Shown piece by piece: positions 1 through 5,134 of a stretch of DNA of 5,134 nt. The position numbers and the translations under genes were made by a program. The notes under the pieces were generated by a model that ran no database searches, was not told the origin of the DNA, and saw nothing but the letters and a program-made list of their open reading frames with translations. The stretch comes from an uncultured Lysobacter sp. (GTDB lineage Bacteria; Pseudomonadota; Gammaproteobacteria; Xanthomonadales; Xanthomonadaceae), in NCBI GenBank assembly GCA_902805755.1, contig CADCUA010000680.1, forward strand, positions 1-5,134, in the 5' to 3' direction. The first letter of the stretch is position 1. The number at the start of each line of letters is the position of its first letter.

Positions 1-11
1 GGTTTCTGCAT
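1..11 (-). CDS. suhB: 5' end of suhB (inositol monophosphatase family), partial
   Basis: Only three complete codons and part of a fourth are visible. Read on the minus strand from base 11 they are ATG CAG AAA CC, giving Met-Gln-Lys-Pro. This matches the N-terminus I recall for SuhB of Xanthomonadaceae. A GAGG (complement of 21-24) lies nine bases upstream of the ATG and can serve as ribosome binding site. The divergent neighbour is trmJ, and suhB and trmJ are also divergent neighbours in E. coli, which supports the call. SuhB is a Mg-dependent inositol-1-phosphatase fold protein that in E. coli also takes part in the rRNA transcription antitermination complex. The rest of the gene lies outside the window, so identity rests on four residues plus gene order. 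Confidence 0.65.
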
Positions 12-99
12 GGGCGAAGGCCTCGAAAGAGAGGGGAGGGAACGGCTGACCGGAGTAAAGAGCGCCCGGCAGTGGCACGGCAGAGCGTGGCCGGGGGCG

Positions 100-110
100 C
101 GGAGTTTACC
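100..110 (-). promoter_or_regulatory. Candidate extended -10 promoter element for suhB
   Basis: On the minus strand the bases read TGG followed by TAAACT (complement of 103-108). This fits an extended -10 (TGn-TAnnnT). No convincing -35 hexamer is seen at 16-18 bases. Transcription from here would give suhB a leader of roughly 85 bases. This is a match by eye only. Confidence 0.25.
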
Positions 111-118
111 ATTGCACC

Positions 119-952
119 ATGACCCAGGATTTCACCGAACCCGGCGCCGATCCGGCATCCGATGCGGCTTGCATGGCGGCAGCCGAGGCGAGCAACCGTT
201 CGCTCGCGTCGCGGCTGCGCATCATCCTCGTCGGCACACAGCACCCCGGCAACATCGGCTCGGCCGCGCGCGCAATAAAGACCATGGGCCTGTCGCGGCT
301 GGTGCTCGTCGCGCCGGAAAAGGCGCCGAACGCCGAGTCCTACGCACTCGCGGCCGGTGCTGACGACGTCCTTGCCGATGCCGCGGTCTTCCCGACGCTG
401 GCCGAGGCCGTCGCGGACTGCCAGCTCGTCCTGGGCTGCACCGCGCGCAGTCGGCGAATCGCGTTGGAGGAGCTCGAGCCGCGCGCGGCCGCCGCGCGCG
501 CATGCACGGCGGCGTCAGCGGGCGCGGAGGTCGCAGTGGTATTCGGGCGCGAGCGCACGGGTCTGGAGAACGCCGAGTTGCAGCTGTGCCACGCGGCGGT
601 ACATATCCCCGCCAACCCGGAATACAGCTCGCTCAACCTTGCCGCGGCAGTGCAGGTGCTGAGCTACGAACTTCGCCTCGCAATGCTGTCGGCAATCGCC
701 ACGCCGGTCCCGGCAGAGCGTGAGCCCCGTGACCCGCCGGCCTCGCATGCGCAGCTGGAAGGGATGTTCGCGCAGTTGGGTGAGACGCTGGACGCGATCG
801 ATTTCCACAAGGGCCGCACGCCGGACGCAGCGATGCGCAAGCTTCGCCGGATCTTCCTGCGGGCTGACATGGACGAGCGCGAGGTGCGTCTGATTCGCGG
901 CGTGCTGGCCGACGCGCAGCGCATGGCGATGCTGGCAGGCCGGGACCGTTGA
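119..952 (+). CDS. trmJ: tRNA (cytidine/uridine-2'-O-)-methyltransferase TrmJ
   Basis: A SPOUT-class (TrmH/SpoU) methyltransferase of 277 residues. Known TrmJ enzymes use S-adenosylmethionine to methylate the ribose 2'-OH of nucleotide 32 in the anticodon loop of some tRNAs. The three family motifs are visible. The N-terminal GTQHPGNIGSAAR (39-51) has Arg51 aligned with catalytic Arg23 of the E. coli enzyme. The other two are VFGRERTGLENAEL (141-154) and the knot-forming IPANPEYSSLNLA (163-175). The C-terminal helical part (about 212-275) is typical of TrmJ and separates it from plain TrmH. The first 34 residues are an acidic, low-complexity extension. E. coli TrmJ is about 246 residues and starts just before the first strand, so ATG 173 (Met19, 259 residues) is a plausible alternative. 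Neither start has a good ribosome binding site: GGAG at 101-104 is 14 bases from ATG 119. Function is secure; the start is not. Confidence 0.93.
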   Translation: MTQDFTEPGADPASDAACMAAAEASNRSLASRLRIILVGTQHPGNIGSAARAIKTMGLSRLVLVAPEKAPNAESYALAAGADDVLADAAVFPTLAEAVADCQLVLGCTARSRRIALEELEPRAAAARACTAASAGAEVAVVFGRERTGLENAELQLCHAAVHIPANPEYSSLNLAAAVQVLSYELRLAMLSAIATPVPAEREPRDPPASHAQLEGMFAQLGETLDAIDFHKGRTPDAAMRKLRRIFLRADMDEREVRLIRGVLADAQRMAMLAGRDR

Positions 953-970
953 CCCTAAGCGTTCGCCGGT

Positions 971-1011
971 CATCACAAAATCCAAACACTTTTCCTGTTT
1001 TCGATTAGTCT
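971..1011 (+). promoter_or_regulatory. AT-rich block upstream of the binding-protein gene, candidate promoter region
   Basis: In the 86-base gap after trmJ, bases 971-1007 are only about one-third G+C in otherwise very GC-rich DNA. A possible -10 (TAGTCT, 1006-1011) ends the block. I see no matching TTGACA-like -35 at normal spacing and no sigma-54 -24/-12 pair. There is also no terminator hairpin after trmJ, so readthrough from trmJ is possible. The composition makes this the best place for a promoter of the following two genes, but the exact elements are uncertain. Confidence 0.3.
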
Positions 1012-1038
1012 GCGGCGTCCCTCCAGCAGTACCGAGCC

Positions 1039-1956
1039 GTGACCACCCATCTGTTGCGCTTTGCCGCCGCCCTGCTGGCTCTCGCGGCCTTTGCCCGTCC
1101 GGCGCTGGCTGATGGGCACGACGTGCTCGTCCTGGGGCGCATCAGCGACGACCCGAAGGCGCATTACGAGCAGCTGAAGCCACTGCTGGATTACGTCGTG
1201 CCGCGCATGGCCGATGTCGGAATCCGCGAAGGCCGTGTCCTCATGGCGCGCGACCCCCAACAGATGGCGAGCTACCTGCGCCGCGGCCGGGTCGATTGGG
1301 TGACCGAAACCGCGGGCACGGCAGTACTGCTCCAACAGCGCGCCCGCGCGCGTCCACTGCTGCTCACGGAGCGCGAGGGCGTCAGTCATTACCACAGCGT
1401 GTTCTTCGCGCGGCGCGACAGCGGCCTGCGTGCACTGGCGGACCTGCCGGGCCATAGCGTCGCATTCCAGCGGCCTTCCTCGACCAGTGCGTACTTCGCG
1501 CCGGCATCGGAACTGCTCGCACGCGGGTTCTCGCTGGAGATCCTGCTTTCGCCCACCGAGCGCGTGGAGTCGGACACGGTCGGCTACGTGTTCGCACAAT
1601 CCGAGCTCAACATTTCCACGTGGGTGCACAAGCGCCTGGTCGATGTGGGCGTGATGAGCCATCTGGACTGGGTCAATCCGAAGCGGATGCCCGCTGCATT
1701 CCGACGTGACTTCATGGTCATTGGTCGCACGCGCGAGTACCCGCGCGCCGTCGAACTCGTGCGCGGAGGGCTGGAGCCACGCATCACCGCCCGCCTTCGC
1801 GAAGTGCTGCTGCAGGCGGCGCAGGATCCGCAGGCCGGTCCCGCGCTCCGCGAGTTCTTCCGCACCACGCGCTTCCTGCCGTTCGATGCCGACAGTGAGC
1901 GTGACCTGTCCCACCTGGCGACGGGCATCGCGCGCGTGCGGGTCGACGTCGAATGA
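1039..1956 (+). CDS. PhnD-type periplasmic substrate-binding protein (phosphate/phosphite/phosphonate family)
   Basis: A 305-residue secreted protein. Residues 1-24 form a signal peptide with a hydrophobic core (about 8-18) and an Ala-Leu-Ala cleavage site before Asp25. The mature part follows the PhnD-like type 2 binding-protein pattern: strand VLVLGRISDDP (29-39), then YEQLKPLLDYV (43-53), then VDWVTETAG (85-93), then YHSVFFARRDSGLRALADLPGHSVAFQ (118-144). The family's oxyanion-binding Ser-Thr-Ser is at 148-150 in PSSTSAYFAP. The start is GTG 1039; the ribosome binding site is weak, and TTG 1054 would remove five residues. The stop overlaps the next start as ATGA, so the two genes are probably cotranslated. 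No ABC permease or ATPase gene is beside it, which favours a sensory role over uptake. The ligand cannot be read from the sequence: the fold class points to phosphate-like or phosphonate compounds, but such solo relatives often bind something else. Confidence 0.85.
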   Translation: MTTHLLRFAAALLALAAFARPALADGHDVLVLGRISDDPKAHYEQLKPLLDYVVPRMADVGIREGRVLMARDPQQMASYLRRGRVDWVTETAGTAVLLQQRARARPLLLTEREGVSHYHSVFFARRDSGLRALADLPGHSVAFQRPSSTSAYFAPASELLARGFSLEILLSPTERVESDTVGYVFAQSELNISTWVHKRLVDVGVMSHLDWVNPKRMPAAFRRDFMVIGRTREYPRAVELVRGGLEPRITARLREVLLQAAQDPQAGPALREFFRTTRFLPFDADSERDLSHLATGIARVRVDVE

Positions 1957-4136
1957 ATCTGCGTTACGGCCTGCAGGCCAAATTCCTTGGGATGATGGCG
2001 CTGGCGCTTCTGGTCGTGCTCGCGCTCATGGCGTTGCTATGGAACCGGCAGCAGAGCATGCACGCGGCGGTCGAGGGCGTGAGCCGCGCGACGATGGACG
2101 ACATGGCGGGCCAGACGGTACGCCGCCGCGGCGAAGCGGTGATCGCGCAACTGGCCGAGTCGCTGAGCAATCCGCTGTACTACTTCGACCTGGACGCAGT
2201 GGGTACGCTGAGCCGCTCCGCGCTTCGTCAGCCGGGCACGCGCTATGTGATCGTGTACGACGCCGATGGCAACGTCGTACACGACGGCAGCGAGGCGATA
2301 CCGACCTACGGCATGCAGATGAAGGACGCCCTCGCGAAGCGCGCGATCTCGGCGTCGCGCACCGAGGTGCAGGCCGGCAGCGGGGTTATGGACGTATCCG
2401 CGCCGATCATGATCGGCCCGCAGCGGCTCGGCGGCGTGCGTATCGGCTATGACCTCAACGAACTGCGCCAGCAGCAGGACGAGGCGGTCGTGCAATTGCA
2501 TGCGCAACTAGACCGCCTCGGCCAGCGCCAGCTGGTCTGGGTCGGCGTGCTGAGCGCTGCACTGCTCGCGCTCAGCGCGATGATGCTGTGGTTGATCCAG
2601 CGCTTGCTGGTCACGCCGATCCGCCAGCTTGCCGATTCCGCCCGCGAGATCGAATCCGGGCGCTTCGATGCGGCGATGCCCGCAAGCACGCGTGCGGACG
2701 AGGTCGGCGACCTGGTGCGCGCATTCGGCCGCATGAGCCAGTCGGTGGCGCGGCATGACCGCGAGATCCGGCGCATGGCCTATACGGATGCACTGACCGG
2801 GCTTGCGAACCGGCTGGCGTTCCGGGAAATCCTGGACGAGCGGCTGTTGAAACTGCACGAAGGCGGACGCCAGCTCGCGCTGCTGTTTGCCGATATCGAC
2901 GATTTCAAGCGCGTGAACGACACGCTTGGTCACGACGCCGGCGACGAGGTGCTGTTGCAGTTCGCCAGCCGCATCGGGGAAACCGTGACGCGGCACGGCG
3001 GCGCGGACGCACTGCTTGCGCGTTTCGGTGGCGACGAGTTCGTGATCCTGATGCAGGCCTGCCCCGCGCGAAGTGGCGACATGCGCGCGGCCGCCAGTCG
3101 CCTCGCCGAGGCTCTGGTAAGCGCATTGGGCGAGCCGATCCTGACGCACGGACGGCAGGTGTTTCTGGGTACGTCGATCGGTGTCACGCTGTTCCCCGAC
3201 GACGCATCCGGCGCAACCGCACTGATGAAAAACGGCGACATCGCGATGTACCAGGCGAAACAGGCGGGCAAGAGCTGCTACCGCTTCTACAGCCGCGCCA
3301 TCGACCAGGCCGTGGAGCGGCGCGAGCAGATCGAGCAGGAACTGCGCGGCGCGTGGGAGCGCGGTGAAATGAGTCTTGCGTACCAGCCGGTCTACCGTGT
3401 GCACGATCGCAAGATGGTCGGTGCCGAGGCGCTGCTGCGCTGGCAGCATCCGCAGCAGGGACTGATATCGCCGTCGGTGTTCATCGAAGTGGCCGAGCAG
3501 AGCGGCCTGATCGACACGCTCGGTCCGCAGGTGATGCGCGCGGCATGTCGCGATGCGGTGTTGTGGCAGAAGGCGCGGCCGGGCAACGAGGAACCGCTGT
3601 TCGTATCGGTCAATGTGTCGCCGCGTCAGCTGCGAAGCGGCGACCTGCGTGCGTCCGTCGAGGATTGCCTGCGCGACACCGGGCTTTCGGCGCACCAGCT
3701 GCATATCGAACTGACCGAAACCACGGTGATCAGCGACGAGGTGCACGCCAGCAACCTGCTCGCGCAATTGCGCGTCATGGGCGTGAAGGTGTGGCTGGAC
3801 GATTTCGGCACCGGCTTTTCGGGGCTGAGCCATCTGCGACGCGTGCCCGTGGATGGCGTCAAGATCGATCGCAGCTTCGTTGCCGACATCCCACGCGACC
3901 CCGACGACGTGGCGCTCACCACGGCAATCATCGCGATGGCGCATTCGCTCAACATCGTGGTCGTTGCCGAGGGCGTGGAGAAGCTCGACCAGTTCGAAAT
4001 CCTGCGCGAACGTGGCTGCGACCTCGCACAGGGCTACTTGCTGGGCCACCCGGTGGGCCTGGACGAGTTCATGGCGCTGCTGGGCAACATCCGGCACGGC
4101 GTCGACGTGGCGCGCGCTGGCGCCGCGGTGCATTGA
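1953..4136 (+). CDS. Membrane-bound GGDEF-EAL cyclic-di-GMP enzyme with periplasmic sensor and HAMP
   Basis: A 727-residue inner-membrane protein. Order: TM1 (about 11-30), periplasmic domain (31-193), TM2 (194-216), HAMP (about 217-269), GGDEF (about 277-445), EAL (about 455-712). The periplasmic part contains VIVYDADGNVVHDG (99-112), which resembles a Cache/PAS-like fold. GGDEF has DALTGLANR (279-287), metal-binding Asp314 in FADIDDFKRVND, and intact RFGGDEF (357-363), so diguanylate cyclase activity is possible. The inhibitory RxxD site is absent (Gly350, Ala353). EAL carries AEALLR (491-496), Asn554 in VNVSP, Glu586 and Glu589 in ELTE, Asp616-Asp617 in DDFGTG, Lys637 and Glu673 in AEGVE, with QGY at 693-695. 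All expected phosphodiesterase residues are present. The start overlaps the binding-protein stop (ATGA) and has no clear ribosome binding site, so translation probably depends on coupling. The periplasmic domain is the likely docking site for that protein. Net activity (synthesis or breakdown) cannot be decided from sequence. Confidence 0.95.
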   Translation: MNLRYGLQAKFLGMMALALLVVLALMALLWNRQQSMHAAVEGVSRATMDDMAGQTVRRRGEAVIAQLAESLSNPLYYFDLDAVGTLSRSALRQPGTRYVIVYDADGNVVHDGSEAIPTYGMQMKDALAKRAISASRTEVQAGSGVMDVSAPIMIGPQRLGGVRIGYDLNELRQQQDEAVVQLHAQLDRLGQRQLVWVGVLSAALLALSAMMLWLIQRLLVTPIRQLADSAREIESGRFDAAMPASTRADEVGDLVRAFGRMSQSVARHDREIRRMAYTDALTGLANRLAFREILDERLLKLHEGGRQLALLFADIDDFKRVNDTLGHDAGDEVLLQFASRIGETVTRHGGADALLARFGGDEFVILMQACPARSGDMRAAASRLAEALVSALGEPILTHGRQVFLGTSIGVTLFPDDASGATALMKNGDIAMYQAKQAGKSCYRFYSRAIDQAVERREQIEQELRGAWERGEMSLAYQPVYRVHDRKMVGAEALLRWQHPQQGLISPSVFIEVAEQSGLIDTLGPQVMRAACRDAVLWQKARPGNEEPLFVSVNVSPRQLRSGDLRASVEDCLRDTGLSAHQLHIELTETTVISDEVHASNLLAQLRVMGVKVWLDDFGTGFSGLSHLRRVPVDGVKIDRSFVADIPRDPDDVALTTAIIAMAHSLNIVVVAEGVEKLDQFEILRERGCDLAQGYLLGHPVGLDEFMALLGNIRHGVDVARAGAAVH

Positions 4137-4187
4137 ACGCGCGGTAGCTACGCCGGCAGACGCAACTGCGCCAGTCGATCACGGCCC

Positions 4188-4212
4188 ATAAGAGGCGTGG
4201 CGCCAGCCTTAT
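4188..4212. terminator. Imperfect hairpin between convergent genes, possible bidirectional terminator
   Basis: ATAAG-(AG)-GC on the left can pair with GCCTTAT on the right, leaving a two-base bulge. The loop region contains the eight-base palindrome TGGCGCCA (4198-4205). The A-rich left arm and T-rich right arm suit termination in both directions. It sits in the 108-base convergent gap 4137-4244, 51 bases after the GGDEF-EAL stop and 32 bases beyond the exoD stop on the other strand. There is no long U-tract, so this is not a strong intrinsic terminator. An eight-base direct repeat (TCGATCAC, 4175-4182 and 4212-4219) flanks it and may be chance. Confidence 0.3.
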
Positions 4213-4244
4213 CGATCACTGCAGCATCCGGAACCGCTGCGTCA

Positions 4245-4877
4245 TCAGGCCAGCATCTCGATCCAGCGTGCCGCTGCCGCCGCTGCGCTGCCCGACAGCA
4301 CCGCGACCACGCTGCCACCGACGATGCCCGCCAGCCACGCGCCGGCCATCAATCGGCCATCGCGTTCGATCAGCGCGAACGCATACAGCAGCAGAAGAAC
4401 TGCGAACAGGTAATTCGTCAGCGGGATCGGAAGCAGCAGCAGCACGCCGAGCAGCGCAAGCTGCAGACCCGTGAACGCGCTTGCGAGCGGATGGTCGAGC
4501 ATCGCCGACATGCGCGGCTGCGCGAAGCGCTCCACCCGGACCAGCCACGGCGACACCCGATCGCGGAAGCCGGCCAGCGTCGCGCGCTTCGGGCCGCGCC
4601 GTGCGACAAAGCCCGGCAGCCATGGGTCGCGCCGCCCAATCAGCAGTTGCAGGCCGAGCAGCACAACAAATGGACCGCTCAGCGCGCCCGCCAGACCCGG
4701 AATTGGCGTGAATGCCGGCAGTGTCGACAGGAACAGCAGCATTCCGAACGAGCGCCTTCCCAGGCCACTGAAAAGGTCTCCCAGGTGCAGCACGGCATCC
4801 GGATCGCCCATCGCGAACCCATCCAGCAACGACCGCGTGCCCGGTTCGTCGATGTGCGGTTCAGCCCGTGGGGTCAT
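4245..4877 (-). CDS. ExoD-family inner-membrane protein
   Basis: A 210-residue integral membrane protein of the ExoD family. The family is named after Sinorhizobium meliloti exoD, whose loss affects exopolysaccharide production and nodule invasion; its molecular activity is not established. A soluble N-terminal stretch (1-40) precedes hydrophobic segments at about 43-58, 62-80, 133-150, 153-170 and 177-200. The family's proline-rich turn TLPAFTPIPGLAG (52-64) and QLLIGRRDPWLP (77-88) are visible, and the basic loop 91-125 is probably cytoplasmic. ATG 4877 is chosen over the longer in-frame ATG 4985. The extra residues are Arg/Ser/Cys-rich, unlike the family, and come from reading the upstream gene in another frame. 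AGAAGA lies five bases before ATG 4877. The start overlaps the upstream stop by 17 bases, so the two minus-strand genes probably form an operon. The direct biochemical role remains unknown. Confidence 0.85.
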   Translation of the reverse strand: MTPRAEPHIDEPGTRSLLDGFAMGDPDAVLHLGDLFSGLGRRSFGMLLFLSTLPAFTPIPGLAGALSGPFVVLLGLQLLIGRRDPWLPGFVARRGPKRATLAGFRDRVSPWLVRVERFAQPRMSAMLDHPLASAFTGLQLALLGVLLLLPIPLTNYLFAVLLLLYAFALIERDGRLMAGAWLAGIVGGSVVAVLSGSAAAAAARWIEMLA

Positions 4878-5134
4878 CGCGATCTTCTGGGGATTCCGGC
4901 CGGATCTGCAGCAGCAGTTTGTCGATACGCGGACCGTCGAGGTCCACGACCTCGATGCGCCAGTTCGACCATTCGAATGATTCACCCGCGCGTGGAATGC
5001 GGCCGAAATGCGCGATCACCATGCCTGCAGCCGTGTGGAAGTCGTGTTCCTCCTCGTCCGGCAGTCGCATGCCACCGACGAGGTCGCGCAGCTCCTCGAT
5101 GGGCAGCGCGCCATCCAGCAGGTAGGAGCCGTCG
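4861..5134 (-). CDS. C-terminal CorC/HlyC transporter-associated domain of a membrane protein, partial
   Basis: Ninety residues of the 3' end are visible. They begin DGSYLLDGALPIEELRDLVG and end shortly after IEVVDLDGPRIDKLLLQ; the 5' part lies beyond the right edge. The pattern is the CorC_HlyC domain (PAS/FAD-like fold), with the opening DGSYLLDG, the central HTAAGMVIAHFGRIPRAGESF and the closing VVDLDGPRIDKL. This domain closes proteins that carry an N-terminal membrane domain (DUF21/CNNM-type "hemolysin" or TerC-type) followed by two CBS domains. They are linked to Mg2+/Co2+ or other cation handling. Which membrane domain is present cannot be seen. It overlaps the exoD start by 17 bases, implying cotranslation. 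ATG 5070, inside the domain, is not the true start because the domain reads on upstream in frame to the window edge. Confidence 0.85.
   Translation of the reverse strand, partial: DGSYLLDGALPIEELRDLVGGMRLPDEEEHDFHTAAGMVIAHFGRIPRAGESFEWSNWRIEVVDLDGPRIDKLLLQIRPESPEDRDDPTG

Noticed and set aside
10..363. Plus-strand open frame overlapping the suhB start and the trmJ 5' end
   Set aside because: Arg/Gly/His-rich composition typical of a frame shadow. It conflicts with the motif-bearing trmJ frame.
953..1038. Intrinsic terminator after trmJ
   Set aside because: The best stem near 959-966 (GCG-TT-CGC) has only three base pairs and no following U-tract.
973..1914. A 313-codon open frame on the minus strand opposite the binding-protein gene
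   Set aside because: Low-complexity, charged composition with no motif. The plus-strand frame has a signal peptide and the PhnD-family pattern.
2508..4133. A 541-codon open frame on the minus strand opposite the GGDEF-EAL gene
   Set aside because: It mirrors the codon pattern of the plus-strand gene in GC-rich DNA. Its protein is His/Arg/Gln/Ala-rich with no recognisable domain, while the plus strand encodes an unambiguous enzyme across the same bases.
4878..4985. N-terminal extension of the ExoD-family protein to ATG 4985
   Set aside because: The added 36 residues are Ser/Arg/Cys-rich and overlap the conserved C-terminus of the upstream CorC/HlyC domain. ATG 4877 has a ribosome binding site and gives a normal family length.
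1..5134. Defence system, mobile element, CRISPR array or structured RNA
   Set aside because: No repeat array, transposase, integrase, toxin-antitoxin pair or recognisable RNA fold was seen. The coding regions are fully accounted for by six ordinary genes, two of them partial.

Overview
The window is GC-rich throughout and looks chromosomal, from a gammaproteobacterium and most likely a Xanthomonadaceae/Lysobacter-type organism. Three things point there: the protein sequences, the strong preference for G or C at third codon positions, and a suhB start reading Met-Gln-Lys-Pro divergent from trmJ. The suhB/trmJ divergence is also found in E. coli. There are no IS elements, CRISPR arrays, phage genes, rRNA or tRNA genes. 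The coding regions are tightly packed, with three intergenic gaps of about 85 to 110 bases.

Layout. (1) Bases 1-11 hold the first codons of suhB on the minus strand. (2) trmJ, a tRNA 2'-O-methyltransferase, starts at 119 on the plus strand. (3) After an 86-base gap containing an AT-rich block comes a two-gene plus-strand unit. Its first gene encodes a secreted PhnD-type periplasmic substrate-binding protein (1039-1956). The second encodes a membrane-bound GGDEF-EAL cyclic-di-GMP enzyme (1953-4136). The two overlap by ATGA. (4) A 108-base convergent gap holds an imperfect hairpin. (5) On the minus strand, an ExoD-family membrane protein (4245-4877) follows, with a 17-base overlap, the 3' end of a gene for a CorC/HlyC-domain membrane protein that runs off the right edge.

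How the genes may work together. The most interesting unit is the binding-protein/GGDEF-EAL pair. No ABC permease or ATPase lies beside the binding protein. The partner has a periplasmic domain of about 160 residues, two membrane helices and a HAMP linker. The simplest reading is that the binding protein reports a small periplasmic ligand, possibly an oxyanion or phosphonate-like compound, to the enzyme across the membrane. NspS-MbaA of Vibrio cholerae uses the same logic with an unrelated binding-protein class. Both catalytic domains look intact, but the GGDEF domain lacks the RxxD inhibitory site. A functional tie to the convergent exoD gene is only a suggestion from proximity.
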